From: Reticulitermes speratus
Taxonomy: Eukaryota > Arthropoda > Insecta > Blattodea > Rhinotermitidae
Direction: 5' to 3'
Length of the DNA stretch: 64,000 nucleotides
NCBI GenBank assembly: GCA_021186555.1
Contig: JAJKFL010000003.1
Coordinates: forward strand, 33,468,908-33,532,907
A model generated the notes under the pieces. It had not been told where the DNA came from and did not search any database. It worked only from the letters and a program-made list of their open reading frames with translations. Of this stretch, positions 36,026 to 48,375 are shown piece by piece; within the stretch, counting starts at the first letter, position 1, and each line of letters begins with the position of its first letter. A program made the translations under genes and the position numbers.

Positions 36026-36776
36026 ATGCCGATATTTTGTAACGTTCTTAAAAACACTATTCAAGTTACGTTGTTATATGAACGAAACATGCTGTCATTT
36101 TTGGAGGTAAAACGAGTTAGTAAGTCAGAATCCTTCTGCATATCACGTGTGTAGCCTAATGTATACGTTGTTTAACAGTGTGAATATTCAAGCAAATAAT
36201 TTGCCTTATAAACTCGACTTTTCTTTGTATTGACAGCTTAATTTGCATTGCTATGTAAACCTCAGATATCCTTATTTTACGTTATCAGTTTATATTTCGG
36301 CCGATCAGAAAAATATTTTTGAGTGAGGGGGACCGGGGGGCCTACAGCAAATCCTCATCAAACACAGTCTTGCCAACTGCGGTTTTCTCAGTGTCTGAGG
36401 TACTTTGGCAATGTAGGTGTGTAATTTATTTTCCAGTATGTTTCCGTTAAATGCTGAAATACGTTGTTTCATGATATACCCAGTTACTTGATGAATTAAT
36501 GGAAAGGGAATTTGCAAAAATTTGTGGTTAGGACTGTTCAGCACTTCACGCAGCTTTTCCATGGAATAAGGAACGGCCCGTTGTCAGTGCATAGAATGTT
36601 TCAAACATTCTGCAGTGTGGATAATTTATGAAATAATTCAGCTTATGTTACCGTTAAAGTGAGAAATCCGTCATTCGTTAAGTGCCTAGTTACTTTATAA
36701 AGTAACGGAAAGTGTATGACTAGGGATGATTCAGCACTTTTAAATAACTCTTGCATTCGCGACAGGAATCATAAAT
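36026..36776. other. no recognised gene
   Basis: AT-rich; the minus frame at 36305-36562 has no known domain. Confidence 0.3.
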
Positions 36777-37034
36777 TTATACCTGAGATCTTCGTTTTTC
36801 TGGGATGATGCGTTGGGTAGGTTGGTAGTTGATTAGCGACGTTTCGGGACATTGGTCCCATCTGCAAGGTTCAAGCAGTTTTTGGACTACTTGACCCTTG
36901 AAGAGGTCGTCGTTTCGAATCTCATCCCGGACCCTCCAGACAATTTTTTCGTGGTTTCTCTCAGTGGCCTTAGGGTAATCTCTCAAATAGGCCTTGAAAT
37001 AGACCACGAACGCTTCCTTACATATATTTTCCAA
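36777..37034 (-). mobile_element. Penelope-like or related repeat relic with hammerhead-like core
   Basis: The minus strand at 36869-36838 has a CTGCAGA-like relic (reads cttgcaga), T, a perfect GGGAC/GTCCC helix (loop CAAT) and GAAAC followed by GTC. This is the same box order as the other hammerhead-like motifs, with a broken first box. The open minus frame here (WDQCPETSLINYQPT and so on) passes through the motif and is probably a repeat-derived chance frame of a type common in insect assemblies. Element borders are unknown. Confidence 0.4.
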
Positions 37035-40032
37035 TTCTTTGGTCGTGTTACCATGATGCTCTTAGCTTAAGATTCTGAAATTCTGACAGCCTGGTTAAAC
37101 CATACCATTTATATCTGAGGCCCCTTGTGATTGACAGTCTGTTGATTCCGCGTACGTTTTGTCCGATCATAACGTCCGCTTGCTACCAGCCGGTGTCACC
37201 TGCAGAAATAACATCATTATGGGTGTTTATTTTGATAATTCATACGTAACGTCGGTGTCGAAGTCGGCATGCACTGGGGATTTTTCATGTGATGGTCACT
37301 GACTTTGAGCTGGATAAATAGTACTTGATGAAGAACATTACAGTTCTTGTAAATGAACGGCGATTAAATCCTTACAGACATGTAGCATGTGTCTGAACTA
37401 ATAAAGCATGTAAGGATCTTTGAAGGAAAGCCCTTGAAGTATCGTATCAAAGACAAATGTGCTGCCTAATTTGAATGGCAGTGTAGAAATGAGTGTGCTA
37501 CAACACGAAGATGGAGTTATTCTGGTTTGGGATAAAGTCTGTTGTCGTTCTTATTTTGGCTCATCATCTGCAGCCGGGGAACCGAGCAAGTTACCTCAAG
37601 CGGCAGAGCTTTGGATTTGGGTTTGGATTTGACAGAGCCATGGTTCAGAACTCGGCTGGGACAACGACAATCTTATCGTGGTTTTCCTCGGTCACTGCAG
37701 ACAAATTCAGAAACAGTAACTTGCTAAGACCAAGTAAACATTTCCCAATTTCACTCTGAGATATCTGCAGTGCCACTAAATCTTAAATTAAACAGGCCAG
37801 TTCGTTTTATCCGTCCTGATCAGAGTTTCATGAAAGTGCCTAAGAACACGATACTAGTAACAGACACTTGGTTTTGTTTCGCAGTTCTCCGTGTTCGGCT
37901 CTGGTGAACAGCGGAGAGAAGTTTGCTGAGGAAGGCAGAGACGTTTTGACGCCACGTTACATCAACTCAATGATGCTTGTTAACATCGCTACGTATATCT
38001 GAGGTGGCGGGCTCGGAGAGACTCGGAATTGGTAGTAGGGGTGTGGGGTGGCTCAATAGCGCATCACAGTTGCCATTTTGGAGCCCACGAATGTTCCATT
38101 CTCTGCCTTAAACCCGACTACAATTTCCCCCCATCATGTTTATATTCCAACCCGTTTCACCCGTTCTGTGCGGCATGCCACTGTAAAGGGCTTGCCTTCC
38201 TTTTAGACTATGGGCTGAAGTGAACAACTGGGTGGGATGGGGGTTGGTTTTTCAAAGAAACAGCGAGTTGTGCAAAGCAAGTGAGGTTATGTAATTATAT
38301 CTTCTTATCTGACATAATCATAAAATAATAAGACGTAGGCCTATATCGTCTGGTCGGATTAAAAAAAAACTACTGCGTGTCAGCTTGATATATTTATATA
38401 CGTTTAATCATAAAGTGCAGTGGGTTAGGCCTGTGATTTAAAATGTTTATTCTGATAGGTGAAATAGGTAGAGGTGAAAGCTCGGCATTATCATGGAAGT
38501 AGAACGGATTAGTGTCAAAAGGGCAGATACATGCCTCTTCTGCCAAACACATATACGTCAGTGTTATCGCTCGAATGTTCTCCCAACTCACCATTACGTA
38601 CACCCGAAGGAATTCCCCTTCAGCACACCGCTTTGGAGGTACGACAGTAAAGCTCCACACCTTCTGTCTGCGCTTGCGTACAGGTATATGAAGACGCTAA
38701 AGACACGCACGAAGTCGTTCGTTGTCTTGAGGTAGAATAAATGGAGGGAGCAGGTGATCATGTCAGATGCCGGACAGAGGAGTGTATGTTGCTGTACTTG
38801 TGTGTGTGAAAAACATAACAGTTCTTTCAAGTTTACCGGCACATAAAATTCAGTTTTAAATTCAAATGCCTTTTGTGAAATTGAAATGGGTGTTTACTGG
38901 TCGAGATCTCTCCAAATAATGCCTTTCTGTTACACCGAAGCCACGGAAAGGGTCCCATGGATCCACCACCTGCGCGGCTACATTTGATATCTAGTATGCT
39001 TTCATGGAGACGTTTCAAAAAGGTGCCAAGCAAGTCTGTTATTCTTCGAAATGTGTACCAGTTTCGTGCAACCAGTGCCCTCGGAAAGACTTTCACCTGC
39101 TACACTATGTAAGTTGTACATATGAAAGTCGGTGCTATAAGCGAATATGGGTTGCTTCGTGCTTGTCAACTGGTAGGCCTTCACGCATCTTCCTAAAATT
39201 TGCTTTGCAAAATCACTCCATCGTTCTACAGACGAATTTCTTCTGAGGAGCAGTACGCGTGTCGTTGAATACCTGCACAGAAATGTTTATTACTACTCTG
39301 CCGTGAATGGTTTTCCTACGATTGAGTAAACTGTTCATGGGGAATGCGACAGGCAAACGTAACTGTCCGTGAAATACGCAGATCAATGCGCATTTTGTAC
39401 AGACCTAGCTGTCACAGCGGTTGTTACTGACCGATTGTGAGGCGGAGACAATTTTACATCACGGTTGACGATATGAAGAGGAAGAGCACACAGGGAAATA
39501 GGGGAATAAAAACGTGCCAGATGCTGAGTGTGTGACTGTCCTATATAAGGCATCCACATTGGCACTAGTCCATTAATTCATTCACCGTCTACATTCGGCC
39601 GCGAGCGAATCAAAAAGCCGCACACCCTGGAGACTTCGGAAGAGACTGGGATTGTATACTATTTTGATACACTTATTTTGAAATATTGTTTTTAATCGCG
39701 GGAATTCAGTAAGGGACAATAATTAATGCATTAAGATAATAGTCTGTTGAACAGGTTACTTACGAGAAATCTGGCTTGCTCGTGGGCAGCCCCTACATAA
39801 ATACGAGAGCAATATGGCGTTACGGCTACTTAAGTCACACGGCGCTGTACCTAATAGGATACTTTGGAACATCGTTATTTAAACTAGAAAACATCAAAAC
39901 GCTTTTAATTTCCGAATCTCTGTGGAGACACACACACACACATACATATTCATTGGCAAACGACAGTTATATCCAAAAATATATACCAAGAAATTGCGAT
40001 TGTTTATTTAAAGCATAAACATTGAAAACAGA
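37035..40032. other. no recognised gene
   Basis: Several 60-90 codon frames, mirrored on both strands around 38394-39246. No domain, SINE or MITE was recognised. A short (ca)n tract lies at 39930-39942. Confidence 0.4.
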
Positions 40033-40608
40033 CTCGTTTACCCTAACTGTTAGTTCTCACTTGCACGGTAGTTCCTGCCGTATTGAACTGAAAGGTTACA
40101 CAGTCGCATTTACCCTGACTGGTGATTCTCACTGGGACGGTAGTTCCTGCCATATTGAACTGAATTGCTACACAGTCGCATTTACCCTGACTGGTGATTC
40201 TCACTTGCACGGTAGTTCCTGCCATATTGAGCTGAAATGCTACACAGTCGCATTTACCCCAACTGGTGATTCTCACTTGGACGGTAGTTCCTGCCATATT
40301 GAACTGAATGGCTACACAGTCGCATTTACCCTGACTGGTGATTCTCACTTGCACGGTAGTTCCTGCCATATTGAGCTGAAATGCTACACAGTCGCATTTA
40401 CCCTAACTGGTGATTCTCACTTGGACGGAAGTTCCTGCCATATTGAACTGAATGGCTACACAGTCGCATTTACCCTGACTGGTGATTCTCACTTGCACGG
40501 TAGTTCCTGCCATATTGAGCTGAAATGCTACACAGTCGCATTTACCCTAACTTGTGATTCTCACTGGGACGGTAATTCCCGTCATACTGAATTGAAAAGC
40601 TACACAAC
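40033..40608. repeat. 72-bp minisatellite, 8 copies, 144-bp higher-order period
   Basis: Eight 72-bp units, each with tacacagtcgcatttaccct, tggtgattctcact and ggtagttcctgcc. Units alternate between two types: cttgcacgg/ctgaaa-type and ct(t/g)ggacgg/ctgaat-type. This gives a dimeric 144-bp higher-order repeat; the last unit is most diverged. The period is 24 codons, so the plus strand stays open for 220 codons (40022-40684; FTLTGDSHLHGSSCHIEL motif) and part of the minus strand is open too. I see no signal peptide, no obvious promoter and no similarity to a known protein; minisatellite is preferred over gene. Confidence 0.93.
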
Positions 40609-41624
40609 TTATTCTCGTTTCCTCTCCATTCGATCCAAAACATTCTTCTGTACTCTATCCAAAAGCCACCGCCCCTATCACTAAATTAATAATTAGTTAA
40701 CAGCATGTTCCGCGGCACATGTATAATCATTTCCTGTCATTGTCTCATTGTTTCAGCACTTCATTCTCAGTACAACCGTTTTAATAATAGGCCTGGTCAA
40801 CGTTACAGTGGCTGTACCAGCCTTTCGTACTGAAACTCGGATACTTCAGTTTTATGGCACAGGGTTTTTTCACTGGTGTGACAAAGTATGTGTGTGTTGA
40901 ATTAAAATGTGTGTCTGCAGCTTTACCTTTACCATTAGTTAACTAAATAGGGTAATACAGGCTTTTATTTTACAGCGCTGCGTAAGCCCGGTCTAATCGC
41001 TGAACTAGTAGCGGACTGCGCCCTTGAACAAGGATATTCGCAGCGTCGTAATTTGAAAACACCGTTGGCGTTTGTACTTAGTTCTGTTGTGTCTTCTGAT
41101 GGCTCTGAGCTGCGCTGTAGTGTCCTTAACTGTATCTGGCATACATTATTTGTTACTTCCTGTCGGCTAGCTCTTCACATATGTATAACTTGGCGTACTG
41201 AGCGGTCCCCCACTGTCAACCTCCCAGACACTGACGGGCTCTCCCGTTCCAGTGCTTAGCACTCCGTCGTACAAAGAAGTTTCTGGGTTCACAACTCGTC
41301 ACGGAGGCTGGCTATCATGACTTAAGTTTTTCTTATTAACTTTACTCAGTTCCAGACGAAAACTAGCAGAGACGTCTTACATGCAATTTGGCATTACGGC
41401 TTCCTTCCACATTCTTTGCAACTCATTAATAATCAGATCATTCCACGCTGTATTCTGACGTGAGTTATTATCAGGGTGCCAAATGTGGCAGACATAATTA
41501 CAAATATACATGGAGTCACCGGTTGTGTTTTATTTAACGACGCTGCCAGTTGTTATGAATCTGTAGTGAAGGTGGTAGATTAATTAAAGAGTATAGAGCC
41601 TTCTTGTAACGATACTAACAGAGG
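40609..41624. other. no recognised gene
   Basis: A patch at 40976-41060 loosely resembles 24505-24570, suggesting a diverged dispersed repeat. Nothing else was identified. Confidence 0.3.
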
Positions 41625-41759
41625 AAATCCGAAGTATTCGGATATGACCCTCTCCCAATGCCGCTTTGTCCACGATAAATCCCACTTGCATTGGCCTGGC
41701 ATTGAGCCTAGGCGTCCGCCAAAAGGAACAGGCGACTGGTCGGCTGAGCCGTGACACGT
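41625..41759 (-). mobile_element. SINE family A, 5' half
   Basis: In reverse of the family A order: ccgaagtattcgg, ctctcccaatgccgctttgt, ccacgataaatcccactt, a diverged box B zone, then ggcgactggtcggctgagcc and gtgacacg. The 3' half is missing. Confidence 0.7.
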
Positions 41760-43087
41760 CCTGAGGGACTGGGACTGGCCTGTTGACGTTATGGGTTATG
41801 AGAAATGCGGTGGGATTGTTAATAGATCCGGAGTGAAGCGAATAGAACGTGCAGTGTCGATGTCGCAGGTCGAGATGGTGAAGAGAGAGATGGTGGCGAA
41901 CCTAACACGAAAGTACTTGAGAAGTGTCTTTGAAATTAATCTGTGGTGTAAATAAATTGATCATAAAATTAAAAGTAGAACACAGTTATGACATAAACTT
42001 ATCTTACGTGAAGGCGACTACCCCTTGTTGGAGGTGGGGTTGATTTTTCCTGTTACAACAGTGTTTCCTCTTGGTTTCATTTTCTATAATTTTCCTGGCG
42101 CGATACTTCGAGAGCTAGTATAGATTTTACTTAGCAGAAAGGGGAAATTTGAAATGAACTTGGGGTATGGCAACTTTCTAACACATTCTTCCCCTTCCCT
42201 ACTCACACAAGATAGTACTCAGTACTTCAAATCCCTTCTCCATTCGTGCCTAAACGTTTCTGCCTTTATCTTCAGTAAATTCATCTACAGGGCACCACTT
42301 TTGTGTGTGTTTCTGGAGTAAAAACATGAAATATAAACGGGAGGAAATTTGAACTATTTTATTTTCGAAAATTTTATTACACTTTTTATGGTATAAATAC
42401 TTGTACATGAGTTGTTCAACATGATAAACATGGCATGCGAATGCTTGGAAATATTTTTTTTTCGTGTTCAGATTACGGTCTTTTGTTATATGTTTTATCA
42501 TCCCAGTGTAGCAGTGTCCAATTCGTGCCTCAGGTTTTATGATAATGTAAGGAATTGACTACCAACCAGAAAAGATACGGCTGCAAAAAGCACAGCATTT
42601 TTCTTGTCTGAACTTCTGCACATAACTGACCCCTTTATTTGATTAAGGATTTTGCTAATGTCCTGAACTCCTCCGTGAATGAAAATAGGATGAGGGATAA
42701 ACGAAGGCACGAGTTCTGTCTGCATCTGGAATTAAGTAAAGAGGAGGTTGGAAGGAAGGAAGGATATATCGATGTGCGTAGATGCTTAAGGGAAGATAGA
42801 ATACATGATTCGGTGTCTGTACGTTCTTCTGGGGAAGGCTGTGGCTTTGTTACACTCGGCTCCCTGTCTGCTTTGAAGCTTTACGGTGGTGACTTGCAAT
42901 GAAGTGAGATGTTGCGTACACATCGTCATGTTCGCACGGCCGATAGTCTGAGTAGTCTTCATTGAATAATGTTGCTTGCACAGTCACCGGTGCATTTGTA
43001 TGCTGAAATAAAATATTAACTATCAAGTCTTCAACCATCAAGCCTAATGCCATTTACAGTATCTGTACTAACATACAAAAGTAACAC
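41760..43087. other. no recognised gene
   Basis: AT-rich; frames at 42250-42902 show no domain. Confidence 0.3.
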
Positions 43088-43292
43088 ATACATCCGCGGA
43101 GGCGCGGGTTCGTTTCCGGGTCAGTCCATGTGGGATTTGTGGTGGACAAAGTGGCACTGGGACAGGCTTTTCCCCGAGTACTTCGGTTTTCACCTGTAAG
43201 TTTATTTCTACCGGTGCTCCATTGCACGATAAAAAACTAATCATCTTCATCACAGGGTTGCACAGTAAGCCTGAAGGCTGCGGGGTCCTTCA
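43088..43292 (+). mobile_element. SINE family A, head partly lost
   Basis: It begins inside the tRNA-like head (cgcgggttcgtttccgg) and then matches the family A body: cagtccatgtgggatttg, ggacaaagtggcactgggac, ttccccgagtacttcggtt, accggtgctccatt, atcttcatcacagggttgca and aaggctgcgggg. It runs directly into the (cata)n tract. Confidence 0.85.
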
Positions 43293-43307
43293 CCACATAC
43301 ACAAAAA

Positions 43308-43415
43308 AAACATACATACATACATACATACATACATACATACTACAACATACACAACGTACATACATACATACACACACGTACATACGTACATACATAT
43401 ATACATATATTCATA
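43308..43415. repeat. (cata)n microsatellite
   Basis: About 108 bp of catacata with interruptions, starting shortly after the 3' end of a SINE A copy. The frames across it on both strands are repeat-driven. Confidence 0.95.
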
Positions 43416-44120
43416 CATAAGCAAACAGAAACCAAAAGGAACAAAACACAAGAGAAAGCAATACAGTGTAATTAAAGGTATGTGTTTTATGACCATGCTG
43501 TTTCTTGTATGGTCTGACATCATTGTTTCTGAACCCATCATGGATTTTCCTATAGAACTCCGGTGATTATCGCTGTATGTCCGTAGGGCAGCCAAAGAAA
43601 TACTTGTTTACTGCCGTTGTAGTATTACAATATTTCTACTTAAGACGTGGTTTGTAGATAAAATACTGAAATTCGCGTTCTTTACTTTTTCTCTCAACAC
43701 TTGTCCTTACACTTGATGTTCCGAGCAAACTGCTGGTCTAACTGGGAGAGCCTCACGCGGTAGTTGCAAGGACACTTTATCAAGTACTTTTCGTGCCAGT
43801 TTCTACGCTCCTGGCTTTCTTATTGTCATTATCGTCTTCATCGTTCTCACGATTTCTTCTTGTCGCTTTGTCCCGAATTAGGCCACGACGTTCCTTCGCA
43901 TGTCTTTGTTCTCTGTTCTGTTACAAGGAATTTTTACATTTTATTAGCCGATGGCAATAACAGCCATTTTTGCGTGTTTTGCTGTCAGACCGTTTGTATA
44001 ATTCCTTATATCTTGGCAAGACTTAACAGCCGGGAACAAATCCTGTCCTAAGCGTAATACACATTTATACACTGCAGCCAGGGACGCCGAAAGCGGGTTC
44101 GGGTCCCGGTGAAAACAATT

Positions 44121-44124
<4 letters not shown>
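43416..44124. other. no recognised gene
   Basis: The 95-codon frame at 43764-44051 is serine/cysteine-rich without a recognisable domain. Confidence 0.3.

Positions 44125-44157
<33 letters not shown>
44125..44157 (+). repeat. C33 homopolymer
   Basis: Thirty-three consecutive C residues between ttaa and tgctgccggg; the longest mononucleotide tract in the window. Confidence 0.9.
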
Positions 44158-45044
44158 TGCTGCCGGGCAACGGTGGATCGGCTAAAAATATTTGCACTAA
44201 ATCGAAAAGACTGACTTTCAGTTGTTGAGAGATGTGGGCTTGGTCTGAAAGGACTGATTTGTATAATCGACAAATAATGATACTACTGAAAACTACAAAA
44301 ATATATGCAACATAATCGGGCCCCGTAATTTGTACCAGCTTCCCCCCACCCCGTCACGTCGTCACACTGCAGCTATGAACCGACAAACAGGCACGTTTAA
44401 TTGCTCAACATGTGTCGCGTATACAAAATGAAACAACCTTAAATGTACTCTTATGTTGTTACATCACCAAAAATGGACCGGTCACATACTTCAAAGTAAA
44501 CTGCAAAAAATGATTTTCAGCTCTCTAGACGATGTGTTTCTGCATTAAGGAAAGCTGAGATATTCGAACAAAACGCAAGTATTTTCAGGTCTTTACAGAC
44601 TGAGTGTTATATCTTGTGATGGGTATGAAGTGTAAAGCATCGGTTTAAGGAAAATTCTGGGGTTTTATCTTATTTCAGGGTCGCGCCGAAGGGGAGGGTA
44701 CAGCCCGGCAACCTCTCAAGTCGAAATTTTAAAAACACGGATTTTGTAGATACGATGATATTAAACATTTTACGTGATTTACCCTTCATCCGGAATCAGT
44801 TGATGACTAGAACATTAGAATTTTTAAATATAAAATAAAAACTTTGGATGCCTTAGAGGAAATAAAAAAAAAAGTTAGTGATTTAAACTAGGTGAGTGAG
44901 TCATGGAATATGTAGCTGTATTTGTATGTACATAAATGCAGTTACAAACAATGTTATGTTACAGTATACTGACGACGTGATTTTTAGAACATAATTTTTA
45001 AAAGCAAACATAAATTTTATATAGCCACGGGGTCAGCCTTCCAG
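44158..45044. other. no recognised gene
   Basis: AT-rich and bracketed by two C tracts (44125 and 45045). The segment may be one transposon whose ends I cannot define. Confidence 0.3.
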
Positions 45045-45058
45045 CCCCCCCCCCCCCC
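45045..45058 (+). repeat. C14 homopolymer
   Basis: Fourteen consecutive C residues, followed closely by tcacccccc. Confidence 0.9.
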
Positions 45059-45230
45059 TCACCCCCCAAATAAAATATTCTGGGTGCGCACCTGTCGTAT
45101 TTTTTATTATTGTATTGGAAAGTAAGAACTATGCTGCATAATTCCAGACCCTTTCCTCTCTATTAAAGTACATTTGATGCCTGTCGACTTTTCGGCATTT
45201 GACTGTTTTCCCATCCTAAGGTGACTGGGT

Positions 45231-45495
45231 GCCGATCCCAGTGGCCGTGCGGTCTAAGGCATGGGTCTTCGGCCGCTCGCTTACTAGGATCGTGGGTTCG
45301 AATCCCACGGTGGCATGGATGTCTGTCTCGTTGTGAGTGTTGTGTGATGTCAGGTAGAGGTCTCTGCGACGAGCTGGTCCCTCGTCCAGAGGAGTCCTAC
45401 CGACTGTGGTGTGTCTAATGTGTGTGATCATGAAACCTCGACGAAACGAGGAGGCCAGACCCATATAGAGCTGTCGAGCCATAGGGGGGGGGGGA
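45231..45495 (+). mobile_element. SINE family B, complete, with target duplication and G-run tail
   Basis: Head gccgatcccagtggccgtgc with box A, then gggttcgaatcccac (box B), followed by ggatgtctgtctcg, gtagaggtctctgcgac, tcgtccagaggag and gaaacctcgacgaaacgagg. The 3' end is eleven G residues (45484-45494). It is flanked by a 13-bp duplication aaggtgactgggt at 45218-45230 and 45496-45508. Box spacing and body agree with the 32566 copy. Confidence 0.93.
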
Positions 45496-45547
45496 AAGGT
45501 GACTGGGTAACATATACTGAAGTTTTATTATTATTATTATATTATTT

Positions 45548-45632
45548 TGACATTAGTGGCGACGATTAGGATCGAACACGGAACCTTTTGAACTAGGCAA
45601 GCTCGCAAATCAGTAGACCACTGTGGGCCTTC
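45548..45632 (-). other. tRNA-like fragment (possible SINE head)
   Basis: On the minus strand: agtggtctactgatttgcg (box A-like) and gtgttcgatcctaat (box B-like). It cannot be folded into a proper tRNA by eye. No matching body was found in the window. Confidence 0.35.
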
Positions 45633-48159
45633 TTATTTTGTGCTTAGTGCGACGGTCGGACTCAAACCCAGCACCGTTTGAATGCTTCGCTGGTACACTT
45701 AAAACCCGAAACAAACTGCCAACGTTTTTCATGTACGTCATCGTACAAGCTCACCTCAAACATAGAAATGTCCAACATAATATTGGATAGGCGTATATGA
45801 CTCAACAGTTCTTACAAAAAGTGTAGAGAATCATGTCGTAATAATCAGATACACTATTGAGACATGAACTGTGGTTTTAATTCATTACTTTTAAAGAGAA
45901 CTACAGACCTATGCAGATACTCCAAACTTTGCTCCCAAAGGAAGTAAGAATTTCTTAAAATATACGAGTTTTCGTGTAACTTCGACGCTAATTGTGAATG
46001 GTATTCGGAACTCTTATGAGTCCCGTGCCTCCGCTTATATTTCTGTGCAATTTTTCTTAGGTTGTGAATTGCATACACAATTCGAAGTGATTTTCCGAAC
46101 TTGTTAGTGCCTTGGGTATAGAAACGGTAGGAGGGAAGATAACGGGATTGTTACCGAGATTGGTTTCCGTAAAACTGGCAGGGGTTTGATACTATCCCAT
46201 TCGGATCTCTTGAGACTCCGTACTTGTTATAGGTCTGCATTCCTTCTGTGTCCAACGCCCCGCCCCTCCTCCCCGTCTCAAGAATTGAAGTATCGTGGAG
46301 AAGAGAAACATAAGTGAAAGAAGCTTGGGGATCCGCTGGGAAATGCAAAAACCAATCTTTAAAACTGGTTACAATATTTTCATGCCTCACAGGATTTGAA
46401 ATTCAATTAGTATACGTTGATTTATGGAAATGTTGAGGGGGAAAAGTCTAGAACGTCCTTTTGCATGGTGGTACAGTATAATGAAAGAAACAGGAAGCGT
46501 TGTAATTGTCTGCACTTTGCTGCAGTGAGATAACTGACTACAGCAAAATAATTATATATATTATCTTCATCTTACTCGTATTCTTATTCTTCTGAGATGG
46601 CGCTACAGTCAAATGCGAACCTTCGCCTCCTTAATGGACTTCTCTCAGTCAGCTCTGTTTTTTGACGTATGCAAATGTGTGTTTGCATTGTAAATATATA
46701 CTTATATTTTCAACAGCTTTATACTTCCTCCCTGCCTCCTATTACATCCGTTACATGCATCTATCAGTCATTCGTCATGAATATGTTACTGAAACGGAAG
46801 GAGAATGAGTGTACTTCTGTATACGTATCCGTCTTTCATAGTATATGTAGTTTTATTGAATTCAGACTCACATTGATTGTTCAGTGACAGTACTGTGGAT
46901 CAAGGAAGTTCCATTTCTTATTTGGAATTGTTAGAAAGTGATGAAGAAGTTTCGGCCTCGGGAGGTGTAGACTTACGTAGAGAATGGAAAGTAACATCGG
47001 CCATATACAGCGAAGGGTGTATAACAAAATATAAATTGAAAATATGGGCTACGTAGTAAAAAAAAGGAATGGATGAGACGATGCGAAAAATATGTTAGAT
47101 ATAATAATATTTTCTGCAGTGAGGGAGTAGAAAAGAGGGATGTTGTTCAATAAGGAGTGAGTGGAATGTTTTGGGAATTTCAAGAGGGTGAAGGGTGGAG
47201 CGTATGGAAGGAGAGTAATGACAATGAACGATTTTTAGGGTTGGTGAAGCGACAGCGGGGAAAAAGGTGGAAGAATAGAAACTAAGGTGGTAGGGAAACT
47301 GAAAGAAAAGAGAGAAGTCGCATCCCACAGACCAAGAAGTCATCCACCACTTCCATCCATATTTACGGCCAAGTGTGTAAGGGACATATGAGGAGAAATG
47401 AATGGTGAGGGAGGTCTTGGTGATAGAGGCTGAACAGGGAGTCCTTTTTCTTTTTTCTTTTCTTTTCTCTTTTGTGAAAATTGCACAAGATATGGGTGGA
47501 GTGAATTCTTCTGACAAGGGAAGAACTGACATTGCTTGACCTCACAGCAGATTTACTGAGTAGTACTGGAATTCTGCTAGTCCCCTTCCTATTCCGAACA
47601 TTTGGGAATGGTATTCTTCAAAGGCAATACGAAAAACCACAAATTCTCTTCTGTCAGTAGGGTGCTTCCTCCTGTATACCAGTCTGTGTCTTCCTTGTGT
47701 AAAGTATTTCAGTTTCTTCCTTTTGATATCATGTTCCAATGGTAGGCCCGCTTTGTGTGAGGTCTTCATGTTTTTAATAAGTTCGGTTAACGGCAAAACT
47801 GCTAGGATATTGTGTTTTATTCGTTTTTTTTTCGGCTCTTATATGATGAATTTATGTAAACTTAATTACGTGAAGAAATCAATTTTTATTGTGAACACCA
47901 GGAAGACGTGGCGGACTGGAAATTATACCTTCATGTACCCGCTGCTTTACCTGCAAGAAAAGTATCCAGACCTATAAAGGGCTTGAATCTTATATTTATT
48001 TACGAATTTACAGCATTGTGCTTATGATGATGGATAATGGTGTAAGAACGAATGAAGGAAGTGGAGACAGCAGAAATGCGTTTTTTGATCCTGGTCGCGG
48101 AATACGGAATGACGTACCTTGAACATATCTCAGCATTATGAACTACGAAATGAAGCAAG
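45633..48159. other. no recognised gene
   Basis: AT-rich. A purine-rich plus strand at 47095-47340 produces a 145-codon minus frame (47532-47095) of low complexity with no domain. Confidence 0.35.
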
Positions 48160-48375
48160 AGCCCAGATAGCGTAGTAGGCATAGTGACTAGGCCACGGGT
48201 AGGACGATACGGGGTTCGGATCCGGGTCAGGGGCTCGACCAACTCACTATTCAATGGGTACCCCGGGTTATTTCGCGGGAGTAAAGCGGACGGGGCGTGA
48301 TATTGACCACTCCCATCCAATGCCGGTGATAAGAATGAGTGGAGTTATACCTATAGTCCCCCTTATGCCTTCATG
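48160..48375 (+). mobile_element. SINE family C
   Basis: Head gcccagatagcgtagtaggc (box A region), box B-like ggggttcggatccgg, then ctcactattcaatgggtacc, gggagtaaagcggac, ttgaccactcccatccaatg, gagtggagtta and tagtccccctta. It covers nearly the whole family C consensus seen at 49312. Confidence 0.78.

Noticed and set aside
43222..43595. Frames of 114 and 101 codons over 43.2-43.6 kb
   Set aside because: They are produced by the (cata)n microsatellite and the flanking SINE.
47095..47532. 145-codon minus frame
   Set aside because: Driven by a purine-rich strand of low complexity; no domain seen.
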